64,000 nt of DNA from Lunularia cruciata (GCA_948567375.1 OX419756.1:61766333-61830332), one strand, 5' to 3'; shown: positions 39,814-52,516, counted from the first letter of the stretch. Notes: generated from the letters alone by a model not told the origin. Translations and numbers: made by a program.

Positions 39814-41807
39814 TTAAGACTTCTTCTCTAACTTTATCTCACTACAAAGTCTATCCAAGTCTGATCTAATGAGATCTAATTTGAGACAGACATTGTCTCC
39901 TACCTCTAATATCTTCCTATCTACATGATTTTGTAGATGAATCAAAAGATTATTCAACTCTGTGTACTTTGCCTTCCTCTTCCTCATCTCTTGCACCCAA
40001 CAACTTCAACTTGTGAGTCTTGCTTCTTCCAACTTTCCTTCAACTTCAATACTGAGCAGCACTCTCAACTCATTTACCATTGCTCCCACTGCTTTTGACT
40101 CTGCAACTATCTTTTCTTTCATTTTCTTTCTCTCCTTGTCAAGCTCATTGTGATACATCACCAACTTGCCCCTCAAACTCAGCCTTCATTGCTTCCTTCT
40201 CTTGTTTATTCAGCAGGGGTTGATCTTCCACTCCTCTCAACAATCCTTGCAAGCATTCTTCCTCTCAACTACGCTCTGTCAACTCTTGCTGCCAAGCTTG
40301 GTCCCTATCTGCCACTTTCTTCCTCATACTCTCCAACTCCTACTCCATCATTGTTGCACTCACCTTTGAATGTATCACCTCCACTTGTGCATCGACAATT
40401 TCCCTATTCAGCACTTCAACCAACACCATCTTCTCCTTTACTTCCCCTCTACATTTCACCAAGTCCTCCCTCATTGCTTCTGAGTTTTTGCTCCAAAGAA
40501 TTGACTCCACTCAAAGTTCTTTGGCTTCCAATCTCTACTCTCATTAGCTTGCTGCTCAAAAATGAAGTTTCAGCACTCCACTTTGTCAAAAACACTAATT
40601 CATCCTTCATGTCCAGATTAGCACTCGCTATCTTGACCTTCTTTTGCTGCAAAAACACCAACAGTGGACACATGACCTTTGATAGATACTCTACTCCATC
40701 ACACTTCCTATCATTGTCTCTTCCATCTTTCCCCTCAGCATGTAACACTTTGACTAGTACCTTACCCCAAAGACATGATCTTTGTATCTTCAAAGTTTCT
40801 TCATCCGAGCTCTCCTCCTTCTTGGTGGTAACCTTACTTGGTCCAACAGCGACTACTTGAGCACTTCTCTTTCCCTTGGCCCCTCTTGGACATACCAAGA
40901 CACCCTCTTCTTCCTTCTCATGCTCATGCTTGCCTTTTGACATCTCTGGACTTGGCTTCTCTGCTTCCACAACCCTTCCTCTTGATTGTTGGACTTCAAC
41001 TTCTCCTTCACTACCACTGCTTGATTCCTCACTCCGTAGTGTGAACTCTTCTTCTCCTCCCAAGGCTTCTCCCTTCAACTTGTTTTCTCCTTTTGATTCC
41101 TCCTCTAAAGTAAACAGATTCAGCCCAAAGTAGAAGTGAGTTGCAAAGGGTACAAAGTATTGTGGTTTTATATCCATTCTCCAACCCATAATTATCTACC
41201 CCACACGTTGTTGTAGACACTTTGCTCAATCCACCACTTCTCTTGCAAACATCTGATGAAAGAATATTGCCTGCTGCATTGTGACCTAGGTGGTTGTCTC
41301 TAGCTTGAATATAGCCATCATTGCGCTTATGATCCCTCTTTGCACTGGATCTCTATAACTATCCACCTTATACCCATTCTTAGTGCACTATTGATTAAAA
41401 GAATTCCTAACCTTGGCAGTTTCTTCAAACGTATCACACTTCCAATAGAAGGTGGTACCCCTTACCTCTCTTGCTTCTCTGTCCAGGACTAATCTCAACT
41501 CTGACTCTATCCATTGAGCCAGATTTCCTTTCTTCTCTTTATGCTTTGGCCCATCCTTGCAATCACTCGTGGCAATCTCTGCCATGAAACTTGGAAAGCT
41601 AAAATTCCAATTCCAGGCCAGAAAGGTGATACAGAGTCTCGATAAGACCTCAAGCCTTGCCACTACATCCAACCTATGCATTGCAAGACCCCTCACCACA
41701 TTCTGCTTACTCACTTTTGGGGCCATTGTGTGCTTCCTCACTCTCCGCTTATGAAAGATCAAATCCAAGATTCGAACCCACTCCTCTTGCATATTCAAAA
41801 TTTGCAT
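39814..41807 (-). pseudogene. RLX-L internal ORF: charged, coiled-coil protein
   Basis: Unrecognised protein gene, decayed. 41,807-41,388 and 41,189-40,449 lie in the same minus-strand frame; the 200 bases between are open except for four stops, each one base from a sense codon, so the ancestor had at least 450 codons here. N-terminal part: HTMAPKVSKQNVVRGLAMHR, WNWNFSFPSF, REVRGTTFYWKCDTFEE, VQRGIISAMMAIFKLE. Middle (41,110-40,800): very acidic and basic runs (TLEEESKGENK, EESSSGSEGEVEV, KGKHEHEKEEEG, TKKEESSDEE). C-terminal part in another frame, 40,470-39,814: heptad-like K/E/L-rich coiled coil (REIVDAQVEV, ELESMRKKVADRDQAWQQEL, LDKERKKMKEKIVAES, NNLLIHLQNHVDRKILEVGD). A Gag-like or plant-transposon-type protein is conceivable. 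Confidence 0.6.
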
Positions 41808-42260
41808 TCCTTTGGAGGACTCTTAATAGTGATAAGATAGCATCTAGACATTGGAGTGCTTCCTCACGGAAATCTCAATTTTATAGTCCTTTGCTGATTT
41901 TTCATTCTGCAGTCGCTGCTCCCTGTTACTCACCGATTTTATGAATTTGCTTCTTGTCACTTTCAAGAACATCTTGGTCCCGAGGTAGTCACTTCCTTCC
42001 CATGTACTTTCTTAATTGGCGGAACCCAAAGAAGTTTGTTACAAGATCTTTGGATCAGGTTGCGCTACCCGATACAAAGTCTTTGTCTTTGTATTTCATC
42101 TTGTCCAACCCAAGTCCTTTGGACTTGACCCAAGGTCAACTTTGGGTTTATGCCAAACACCCAATTCTTCACATTTATTCCTTGTTTAGCCCTCCTTTGG
42201 CTTTACCAATGCACTTCTTCTTCTTACTTTAAAAAACAAAAAAGTGGGTACCACAAGTCC

Positions 42261-42410
42261 CCTACTTGGTATACATGTTACCTAATACTTGGAAGGTACC
42301 AAGAAGTTTCCTAGATGGTCTAAACATATTCTTATAATTGTTGGCTAATTTTACCTATTTGCTACTTTGTTGATCTTGACTTACTTGTCTATAAACTCCA
42401 CATTGTTACA
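42261..42410 (+). mobile_element. RLG-A LTR within R2, right part
   Basis: Continuation of the LTR at 37,897-38,235 after the RLX-L insertion: CCTACTTGG...CTACTTTGTTGATC...CACATTGTTACA. Confidence 0.8.
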
Positions 42411-43645
42411 CCCTTGGAGTTGTGCCTTTAGGGAAGGGTTGTATGTGTCTTTGTAGTGAAAGTTTTTAGAGTGAAAGAGAGTTTGGAGTGAAGTGAACCA
42501 TCACCTTCAAGATTAATTTGAAAGCTATTTGTAGTGAATGTGATCTTTAGTTTTCCCTTTTCCATAATGTGCCATAGGATCACACTACACTTTTTTGGGA
42601 TTGGTTTCTACACCAAGAGATTAAACAAAAAATCATAAAACAAATTATAGCTGAGTGATTTTTCTTCACTTTTGGTCACTTGGATATTTGAAGGACCAAT
42701 CTGTTCTCACCAACTTTACTAAAATTAGTGCAACCATAAGTCGCCATGATTCAATATTGACAATTATTCATCATGTGCTTCAAAAACTGAAAATAATCTT
42801 AAAATCATATATTCATAGTGTTGACTCAATCTAGATATCTAATATAAAAGATTGAACAATATACATTCAAATAAGTAGATTACCGTAATATTTGATATAT
42901 TGTGATGAAGGAATTAATAGTAACTATTCAAATTTGTAAAAGACATAGAAATCACACACTAAAAAATTTAAGTGATCAAATGAACATTGGTTTAATGTTG
43001 TTATTTGATTAAAAGTAATATTATAATTATGCATAAAAAATTTAGAATGAGTAAACATGGAATGAAGATTGATTCTATGTTTATAATTGATGTACAAATA
43101 GTATTAGAATCAAGCATTGAAAAAATCATCAGTGAACTTCAATAAGATGAAAATATAAAATTTTTAGGTCAATATTGATAAAAATTTTAATTATTTACTT
43201 CTAAAAATAAAATAATTTTTTACTTATAATATAAATAAATGTAAGTTTTTTAATGTTATAATCCAAAATTTAAAAGTAATACTAGAATCAATATAAGTCA
43301 AGACTGAACAAATCATCATTTGACATATGAATATACAGAACTCTCCTAATTTAATATGTCAAGAAAAGTCCAATAGTTGAAATATGCATCTTGTTCTCAA
43401 AATAATTGATTGTTATTCATGGTAGCCAAGCAACACAACACAGTAAGAGATTGACCAAAACAAAAGTTCACATTATACAACTCTAGAAGATTCTATACAC
43501 AAGTATCCAAGAAAGTAAATGTTGTAATCAAAATCAAAATATCTTTGTTATTTTCTCTCCAAAACACCAATGGGTTTTCTAGAGTGACACAAGACAAAAA
43601 ATCACTACATATAGCATTTTATTTTAAGAATGGTTAAATATCTTG
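42411..43645 (+). repeat. Repeat R2, right part (copy 1)
   Basis: AT-rich non-coding DNA, colinear with 61,172-62,430 (GGAGTTGTGCNTT, TTTTAGAGTGAAAGAGAGT, TTTTCCATAGTGTGCCATAGG, GCATTTTATTTTAAGAATGGTTA). No ORF worth naming. Function unknown; it may be the untranslated interior of a non-autonomous element. Confidence 0.8.
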
Positions 43646-44802
43646 GTTATTACAAATATAAACCAAAGGTTGAGAATTTTAGTCTTCTCTATACATTAAT
43701 AAAGAAGAAGATGTATGACAATTACAAATAGAACATAAGTGGAAAATATCAAAAATGAGTGATCTAGTTTAGTTTAGTAGACCTTGTGAGATATGTCATA
43801 TAGATTTTGCAAATTACAAGATTCTCATGATAAAAGTAAGTTTCTACATTGTTTAAATATTATGCAAAGCTAAAAGTTGAACAAGACCATATTATCCTTA
43901 GTATGAATAAGCATGGATGGTCAAATATTGTATTCACTATTGTGATAAATGATACTTGAATATATAGTGTTTGTATTTTGTTCATTATTGACTATCTAAA
44001 TAGTTAGATTTGTACCTAAATATAATATTTGAAATATTATTTTGCCTTAGTCACACTAAGATTATGTATGCTTAATAACCAATCAAATTTTCCAGCTAGT
44101 TGTATGAATAAATATACAAATAACTACCTCTCCTTGCATAAGTTGTAAACTATAAGCTTTGTGTGTGTTATAAGAATTCCAAAAAACAACTAAGTTGGAT
44201 GAGCACATGAAGAAATGTTTTACATAGGTTAAAAAATATACAGGAAAAATAATTTAGAAAATAGTAAACGCCAAAATCTCCAATCATTATCCTAAATTTT
44301 TTTATAACATTTGTCTAAGTTGGAGTGCATGTTGTTTTTGTTCAAATCAAATATCCACTTATATGAACAAATGACTAAGAAAATAAAATAAAATAAAATT
44401 CACCCTACCTTCTTTGATACTTTCCATAAAGTCTTCGTATCATGCAAAAACCAAAGTCTTTGTATTGGATGAACATAGAAGTATGAATGTTTGGTTTAAA
44501 TATTTAGTTCTTATAACTAAGAGTATCCACCATATCACCTTCCACCAATAATTATTCAGATTTGAGATGAAAGACATAGCAACAAATATTCAGAGCAAGA
44601 ATATTTATTTTGTTGAGTTCTTGTTACCATAGGATTAAAAAAAAGAAACTTCCTCAAGAGGATTGGCAAAGAGAGGATGAGAACAAGCTATGGGTTGGTT
44701 TGTTTGAAGGCATACTCTTAGTCAAGTGGTTGTATTGGATGAACATAGAAGTATGCATTTTGTGGTTTAAATATTTAGTTCTTATAACTAAGAGTGTCCA
44801 CT
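43646..44802. other. AT-rich DNA without recognisable genes
   Basis: Nothing coding seen. A ~71-bp direct repeat (TGTATTGGATGAACATAGAA ... TAACTAAGAG-TCCAC) occurs at 44,461-44,530 and 44,731-44,801; the second copy abuts the edge of the segmental duplication. A (AAATA)n-like run is near 44,378-44,397. Confidence 0.6.
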
Positions 44803-45927
44803 AGCCATCTCCAACTTCTTCCTTGGAGTCTTTGTTGATGATGTTGAACTAGTAGTGCAAATACTCCTTGTGTGCATTTGACTATCCTTACTAGGAGTAA
44901 ATTCTTGATAAGAATGTATATCATTTGCAAAGCATGATCTCTTCTTCCCTTGTGCCAAAGGCTCCAAGTTAAGACCTTTGGAGTTTGAGAATTCTTTCTT
45001 TTTATACTTGCTCTCTATCACATCTATGGATACTATCCCCTTACTTCCATTTTTGCATAAGAGGCACTAGGGCTTCACCACCTCCTTCTTACTTTCCATT
45101 TGCCTCCTCACAACACCTTCATGCATGGTATGTGAAATTTTGGCAATTCTTTTGGATGTGACATCTACTTCCACAACCAAAATAATTTTTTTTCATTGAA
45201 ATTGCTAGTTAGTTTACCTCCTCTATATGGATAGTTCCATAACCCCTAGGTCCTATCTCAACATTTTGGTCCACCTCTTTCTTCTGCCATAGTTGCACCA
45301 CATTAATCTTGAGATTTGCAATTTACTTATACCATATAAAAGCTTGTGGAGGATGTTCAACCTCCTTCACCACCACATCACTCTCATCTCCTTCTAAATT
45401 CTCCTCCATACAATTTGCAATATTGATAGTTTCCACCTTGGAAGAAGGTTTTTCATATCTCACCTTGCTTTGAATTTTCAATTTAAACACTCCTATAACA
45501 TTCTTGGTGAGTATGGCTGCTATCCCACTCATTGTAGTCTCCACATCACCCCCACTCCTCCTCAACACTATGCATAAGTTGGATTCTAACTTCTCCACTC
45601 TTTTCACATAAAGTCTCACTTTATCTCCATATCCTTGCTTGAGGAAGGTAATCTCACTCATTAATCTCTCTAACTCTCATCCAATTTTTTCCCCAATGAG
45701 TTTTGTAATCAAACTCTCTTAAGACTCCTCTTGCCCACTTGTTGAATTTTTTTGGTATTCGAACTCATACCATATAAGAGCGACATCCTCAAAGAAATCC
45801 GATACCCATTGGGCCCACTCATTCTTCCTTCTCTCATTGTTTTCTATGCAAGCCCTCTTGAAGTCTCTCATAAAAGCCTCCAATTCCTCTCAATTCTTGC
45901 CAAAGAAAATGAGAAGTCTTTCCATCT
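44803..45927 (-). pseudogene. RLG-B gag and linker (minus copy 2)
   Basis: Reverse-strand gag: MERLLIFFGKN near 45,895-45,927, then 45,661-45,323 open for 112 codons (MSEITFLKQGYGDKVRLYVK, RVEKLESNLCIVLRRSGGDV, ILTKNVIGVF), a deletion near 45,325 removing the following linker, a decayed knuckle region near 45,180-45,230, and the linker at 45,021-44,812 (SNSKGLNLEPLAQGKKRS). Confidence 0.8.
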
Positions 45928-46159
45928 TAATCCTTCACTACCTTTCCTTCCTTTATATATATGTAATTTTTTATATCTCTCACCTTATAACTAATAAAGT
46001 ACAAACATGACTAACACCATTTTAGAGAAGTCAACCATAGATAATAAAAAAGATTAAAGTTTCTCTAAGATTTCCACCACATGATCAAATCCCAAAGTGC
46101 ATATCAGTCAAATTCTCATTGATAGTTTATCCATCAATTGAAAAGTTTTTTATCATTAA

Positions 46160-46610
46160 ACTTGAGAACAGTCTAATGAAGGTATTTTCTCCATAGTTAT
46201 ACTAAGACTCTCCCCAAGATCTTTCATCAAAGTCTCCAGAAGTGCTATTAATCCACTACACTCATGCCCTTTTGGAAGTCCTTATACTCCACAAACCTCT
46301 CACAACTCCTTGGTTTTAGATCTCTCTCCTCCCAATCTTGATGAAGAAGATCCAACATATAATTCCAAGTCAAGTTAACCTCTCGTCTGCCTCAATCTCT
46401 TACTCTCAAAGGCCATTGAACATGAACTTGCCTTATATCTCTTCTCTCCATATAAAAACACTTAGAACCACTCTTTCCTCCAAGTGGTGTAGGTTTTGGA
46501 TCCTCTATACACTCTTTTCAAATTCTACTCTAAACTTGTTTCTTTTAATCAACCCCTACAATCAGCTCAAACCCTTATAGGACCTTGCATAACATCAAAT
46601 TCCACTCTTG
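46160..46610 (-). pseudogene. RLG-B extra zinc-finger ORF (minus copy 2)
   Basis: Third copy of the ORF at 22,174-22,623, minus strand, broken by stops. The segments coding the first zinc motif (near 46,440-46,470) and the SPRLG-like block (near 46,325) are recognisable; the second cysteine cluster (near 46,270-46,300) is partly lost. Confidence 0.65.
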
Positions 46611-47477
46611 ATGCCCCCTCATGCTTCCAAGATGAGTCTTAACACTCAAATATGATTTTGGTTATTCTCACACTCTTCATGCATGAGAACTCAACTCCCT
46701 TAAAACGACCCTTCTTCACAATCTCAGTTAATCCTCCCAACTAGTAACCCCAAATTCTTTGACATTTGCACACACAAGCTCCATCTACGGAGTCCTTCCC
46801 TACAAAATTTCAGTTGTTTTTATTGAGCCATTTAGCTAACAACCTCTCTATTTATCACATATCTTCCAAGATTTGGTCTAAAACCATCCCCCTCACTTGA
46901 GAAATTTATAACTTCTTATGCAAGAATGATCTATTCTTAATTTGTAAACCAAAAAATAGAATCTCTTGCACTAATTTTTTTTAGAATTTTAAGAAAAATC
47001 CATTGAAAAATTGAGAAATAAAAAACTCTATAAAAAATTCTAGAGATCATGTAATTTACATGAATATTTTACACTTCCACCTTCCAAAACTTCTAGCTTA
47101 GCATGTGTAGCGCTTATAATATTTTTAAGTGTCCCACCTGAAAGATTATTCAAGCTTTCCTTTATGAAAATTTAAGATCCACATACCAAACTTGAGGTTT
47201 TGCCCAAAATCACCATTATCTCCAAAATTTACAATCCACCTCACACAATCTCTCCAAATCATCTCATGTATGTAGTATATATAATATCAACTCAAAAAAA
47301 CTATAATGAACCATAAGGTTTACAAATATATCCAAGATCTCCTCTCCTACATAAGTTTAGCCTTCTACTCACCTAATGTTCTCTCCAAATGAGCTCTCAT
47401 AGTCTTTTGTCTAATATATATCTAAACATGGAACATTATCTTGCCTTCTAAATAGTACATAGTAAAGAAACCAAAAA
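46611..47477 (-). other. RLG-B leader (minus copy 2)
   Basis: Non-coding counterpart of 31,851-32,703 and 21,265-22,170. Confidence 0.6.
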
Positions 47478-48232
47478 CGTGAGCCATTCTCTCTTTCATT
47501 CAAGATGAACCTCTAATGGCTATTAGTGTAGTAAAAAATGGACTACAAAGGCAAAGGATGACAACTCTATCGCATTCTTCCAAAGCTAGAACTACAAAGT
47601 ACCTCCAAGACTCAAGACATTGCTCACTAAGAACTCAATGAGAGAGATAGTTACAAATGAAAGGATGATGAGTATCTTCTCACCCCTAGCTTATATAATT
47701 GTGAAAAATTAATAAATAAAAATATAAGATAATAAGTAATAATAAGTAACCAAGATAATAATAAGTAACCAAGGCTACTTATTATCACAACAACTCAAGT
47801 TACTAGGCTTAAAAGTAAAAAAAATAATCTAAAAGTCTAAAGGAATATCTAAGCACATGGGAGTACTCCCATGAGTAGGTGATTGTATCCTCACATGCCA
47901 ACTAATTCAAGGATTCCTTTACATGGCTATCCTTAGACTAGAGAAAAATTTCCACCCCAAGAAGGCTTTTAGACCTAAAAGTTCCAAAATCTCCCCTCAA
48001 AGTCAAATACCTAGGAATAATAGCAAGACAATACACTAGAAGACAAAATAATGATGTTCACTATTTTCCCTTCCTCTAGAATAGGGTCACTTTTATATTA
48101 GCTAGGACTAAGTCTAGTAATCATGACTAATTTACAAGCTTAGCTTAACTCCATATAGACAATATTTTTCCACTACTTGCAATACTAAACTTAATATTCC
48201 TATAGAGCATACATGCACTAACAAGTGTTATA
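47478..48232 (-). mobile_element. RLG-B LTR (minus copy 2)
   Basis: About 755 bp, the duplicate of 32,704-33,417, with a CGTGAGCC-like left end and a GTGTTATA-like right end. A small local tandem repeat (AATAATAAGTAACCAAG, about two copies, near 47,731-47,772) makes it longer. Confidence 0.8.
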
Positions 48233-49763
48233 GAACTGCCAATAAAATCTTGCCAATCCATTAAATACTTGGAATTTTATGGCATCCTTTGGGGTAAGCT
48301 AATTATTAATGGCCTTGATTTTCTCCTCTTCTATCTTGATCCGCTTTGATAGGACCTTATGATCCAAAAAGGTAACTTCCTTATACCAAAACGGACACTT
48401 TGATCTCTTGTAGTAAAGCTTCCATTGGTGTAGTCATCTTAAGATTTATTATATGTAACTCCTGTGTTTTACCTCTACCATATCTTACCTCATCCAAAGA
48501 ACACCACCATATATAGATCCAATAGCCCATCCAACACCCAATAATGCTTTGGTAATTTTCATAGGTACCTATGAAAATCACTAGAGCAAAAGGTAAAACT
48601 CTCTATTCAAATATCTATACCTTATGTGAAAGGTAATCTTTTGCACATCTTGCTTGTCAATAGGAATTTTCCAATAGTTTCTTTAAAGGTCCAATTTGGA
48701 GAAGTATTATGCTTCACTGGATTTATCCAATAAATCATCAATTCAAGGCAAAGGATACACATTCTTCATTTTTTGTTTATTAAGGCCATGGTAGTCAATA
48801 GAAAATTGAATTCCTCCATCCTTCTTTGGTACAAAGAGAATTGGTGCTCCCTAAGAGGATGTATTTTATTGTATAAAATCCTTCTCCAACAACTCAATCA
48901 ACATTTTTTGAAGCTCTTCTAACTCCTTTGGTGAGAGCTTATAGATTGATCTACTCACTAGAGTACTACTTGGTAATAAATTTATCTTGAAAGTCATACC
49001 TTGATCAAAAGGCTACCTCTTTGGATGATCATCTAGAACACATTTACAAATTCTTGACTATTTGATCAACCACTATCTTTTGATCTTCATTATTCCACAA
49101 TAGGTTTGATTCATATAGTAAAAGTAAGAATATTTTCCTCTAAACCTTGTAATATAGCTACTATATTGATAAACTTCCCATTTTGGGACAGATTGTTCTT
49201 AGATATCTTACTCAAAAGTGCCAAAAACATAATTGGTAATTTGTGTGGTACTTGAATATATTTTTGAGTCCAACCAAATTGAACCTTATGATGTTCAAGC
49301 CAAAGAAGACCTAGATTGATATTATAGTATGAGGAGGTGACTATAAATCTCATGTACTTAGAATACTCCTTCCCAATCTTTAATGCAAAAGGTTGTGAGG
49401 TTTAGAGTGCAAAACCCTTTCTACCATCTACCATCATCAATTTATTGCACAAAATTGGTTTTATAAGAATATTTAATTCTGTTGCTAATTTCATGGACAT
49501 ATAATTCTCCAAACTTCTAAAATCTACCAAAACTCTACAACCACAATCTAATATCATACCTTGCAAGTGAATCAAACTTGCCTATGTTGAGCTTTCAATC
49601 CCATTGGAACATGTCAAGTTCTTTGTAAGTGACTTAATATCTCCAATAGGAGATATTAAGCTCTTTATCATGTTTCCATGATCATTATGCTCCATAAACT
49701 CCATTTGGGTAACTTGATGGGGTTTTTATTCTAAAGTGAATGTTGAAAATGTGATGTTCCATT
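48233..49763 (-). pseudogene. RLG-A-like RT, protease and gag end (minus copy 2)
   Basis: Duplicate of 33,418-34,996. Reverse transcriptase near 48,990-48,740 (SIYKLSPKELEELQKML-like, [23 protein letters not shown]); protease remnants near 49,300-49,570; linker frame 49,353-49,111 (YYNINLGLLWLEHHKVQFGW). The gag knuckle is cut by the copia LTR at 49,764, as in the other copy. Confidence 0.8.
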
Positions 49764-50555
49764 TGCTAGAGAAATCAAATTGGATTGAAAGAACAATGAA
49801 ATACAAAATTTACTATTCTCCGAGCAAAAAATAATTCATCAATCTAATAAGGAGCAACATGCATAGAAATTACACAAATTTCATATGGTTAGGTCATCCA
49901 TCCATGTCCACAATTGCATAGGACTTTATTCATTCAAGGAGTGTCAAAAAATCTCAATTGACTATTGACACTACAACATTTATATATACTTGGATTTGTC
50001 ATCCCTTATCTAGTTTTGGAATGTGTCGTGCCAATTGATCCCATATCTAAACCTTGATTGTATGGTACCAATTGATACATATCACCTTCCCGTAGGACAT
50101 TCCTGCAAGAGCCATTCCCAAAATAGAATCATGTAGTCCCATAATAGAATCCCATAAGAGCCATTCACACAACCATCCTTATAGCTCCAATAGCAAATCC
50201 CATATGTCCCAAAACCAATCTTGTAGCTCCTGTAGAACACATTGTCTTAAACTTCATGTGGATGTACCTTTTTTCTAGAACTCCATTTTCTATGATCTTT
50301 GTACTTATGGAAAGTCCTTGAGAAGATGCTTCCAATGAGATAAAGTATGTCTAATTTGAATTTTTATTCATTAAAAAAAACCCCAATGTGAATTGCTTTT
50401 TTGTGTACTACCATAAATAGAATCTTTTAATTTGAAGATCTATCCCATACTTACTCTTATACACTCTCATAGAAGATCTATATTGTATTGACTCTTTAAA
50501 TTTCCTATAGAGTACTTTTCCAATATAACATTTCTATAATTAATCAAACCCCACA
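49764..50555 (-). mobile_element. Copia 3' LTR (minus copy 2)
   Basis: About 792 bp; plus-strand start TGCTAGAGAAATC, end AAACCCCACA. The minus-strand polypurine tract CAAGTGGGAGA is at ~50,562-50,573. Confidence 0.85.
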
Positions 50556-52516
50556 AAAACATATCTCCCACTTGGACTCTAACATTAATTGTTACCTAAT
50601 GTGTATGATTATTCTAAATCAATGAACTTTGCTTGAGCTTCTCAATTGTGAATACCTTGGTAAAGATTTCTACAAGATTGCTTACTCCCACAATTTCTAC
50701 CAAAGGAAGTACTCAATCATCTACCGATTCATCAATGAACTGATACCTCAATTTAATATGCTCTATCCTAACATGAACATAGGATTCTTTGCAAGATTGA
50801 TATTACTTTGGTTGTCACTATGGAAAATATTGTGCTCTTGTTTTCTTGCCTAGCTTTACCATAAGATTTTCAACCAGATCATCTCCTTGCTAGCCTTTGA
50901 GGTGGCCATGTACTTAAATTTTGTGGTAGAAAGAGCAACACTCTTTTGCAATCAAAACATCCAACTAATGGTAGTACCACCCAAGGTAAACACATACCAT
51001 GAATTTCTCTTTTTACTATCAAAGTCACCTCCCAAATCTGCATCAATGAAGCCTTCTAGAATAGCATATGTTTGCTCTAAGCAAGTAACTTGTCAAAGGT
51101 ACCCATCAAGTAGCATAATAGCCATTTTATTGCTTCCCAATGCTCATTTTATTTCTTCTTGGGGTTTGACATGAATCTATCTATAATTCCCACCACATGA
51201 GCAATGTCTAGCCTAGTGCATACCATTTCATACATCAAACTACCAATTGTCAATGCATAAGGTACTCTACTTATGTACTCTTTATCTACATCCATTCTTG
51301 GTGATTGCTCCTTAGAGAGTTTTAAGTGAGTTCCCAAGGGATTGGTTCAATTTGTAGCATTTTACAAACCAAATTTGTCCATCAACTTCTTGATGTATTT
51401 CTCTTGAGATAACTTTAAAGTACCTACAATTTTTTTTTGGCTAATCCTCATTTCAAATATATGTTGTGAAGGACCTAGGTCTTTCATTTCAAATTCATCA
51501 AAAAATTGGCATCTTAGCTAGTTGATTTCCTTCATGTTGGATCCAACAACCATAAAGCATCAAAATAAAGCAACAAGATGATGTATGAATCAACAAATGA
51601 CTTAATGTAGCAACAATGATCCATTTTGCATATGGTGTAACCATTGTTGGTCATATAGCCATTAAATTTCAAGTACCACTATATAGGAGCTTGTTTCAAA
51701 ACATATAGACTCCTTTTTAGATCTAAAAAATACCCTCTTTCTTAATGATTTTAAATCCCTCCTCAATTGTGCCATATGGACATCCTAATCAAGGTCTCCA
51801 TATAGAAATGTTGTTATTACATCTTGCTACTTTAGATGTTATCCTCTATAGTCATAAGACCTAAGACTAATCTGATGGTAGTCATCTGATGGTAGTCCCT
51901 AAGGGAGAGAAAATTTCATTATAGTTATTTACAAAAGTTATAGATTGGTCCTATTGAAAACCTTGTGGCATAAGTTTGGCCTTGTACCACTTGCTTCCAT
52001 CATGTTCTTCTGTGATCCTGTACACCCATTTGTTATGTAATGATTTCTTTCCCTCTTGTAGCTTGGTTAATGACCAAGTCTCATTCTTCTTTAAGGATGA
52101 CATCTCTTCCTTCATTGCAAGATCCCACTTCAATGAGTCCTCCTTTATGATTGCTTCTAAGAAGCACTTGGGTTCAACAGTTTTTGTCTGGAGTAAGTTA
52201 AACATGGACAGGGAATACCTCTCTCTTTGTTTCTACAATCTAGAAGAACTCCTCAAATCAGTTAGAGGTGTGATTGGATCTGGGATAATATCTCTAGTTT
52301 CTACAAAACTACTATTTCCTACAACATCATTCTCTAAAATGCCTTCCAACACTACTACTTCTTGGTATTCTTCTTGTTCACCTATAGCCTAGAACATGAT
52401 CCAAGCTTAACTTTTATACAACATTGTAATCATGAAAAATGCCATCTCTACTTCTAAGCACTTTCTTGTCATTCTCAAGACAATAACCCTTGTTTTTTAT
52501 CCATATCCAATGAAGA
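50556..52516 (-). pseudogene. Copia pol remnant (minus copy 2)
   Basis: Longer than its duplicate, because the RNase H region is kept. From the right: acidic linker (~52,400-52,300); reverse transcriptase MSSLKKNETWSLTKLQEGKK and LHNKWVYRITEEHDGSKWYK (52,130-51,960); then a decayed palm in which the YVDD motif reads like YFDA (~51,550), so its catalytic pair is lost. RNase H/connection follows: LKLSKEQSPRMDVDKEYI, VPYALTIGSLMYEMVCTRLD, FMSNPKK (51,337-51,149), and further RNase H to ~50,630. Integrase is cut at 52,516. Confidence 0.82.

Larger units (their letters stand above)
38236..42255 (-). mobile_element. RLX-L element (3.35-kb form)
   Basis: Plus strand TATGATAACC...GGGTACCACA; the first base pair of the TG terminus has become TA. 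It is flanked by AGTCT (38,231-38,235) and AGTCC (42,256-42,260), a 5-bp target duplication with one change. Without a nested LTR at 38,291-38,960 it is 3,350 bp. Its ends match the 1.7-kb unit at 23,497-25,195 in reverse. No gag, protease or pol is present; instead it contains a decayed large ORF (39,830-41,810, minus). Whether it is a giant solo LTR with an internal gene or a non-autonomous element cannot be settled from one strand of evidence. Confidence 0.85.
44803..52516 (-). repeat. Segmental duplicate of 29,718-37,080
   Basis: The order and orientation of parts are identical to those at 29,718-37,080: RLG-B gag, extra zinc ORF, leader, RLG-B LTR, RLG-A RT/protease, copia LTR, copia pol, with the same junctions between unrelated families. 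Over one 225-bp stretch compared by eye (34,000-34,224 with 48,760-48,990) identity is about 88%. Separate insertions cannot reproduce the shared junctions, so this is one duplicated block. Confidence 0.88.

Noticed and set aside
40150-40860. 236-codon plus-strand ORF, serine/leucine/proline rich
   Set aside because: It is the antisense of the RLX-L minus-strand frame. The minus frame continues in phase into 41,388-41,807 and shows charged and heptad patterns, so it is the coding strand.
41765-41790. tRNA B-box-like GGTTCGAATC on the minus strand
   Set aside because: No A box or cloverleaf could be built around it and it lies in the RLX-L coding frame.
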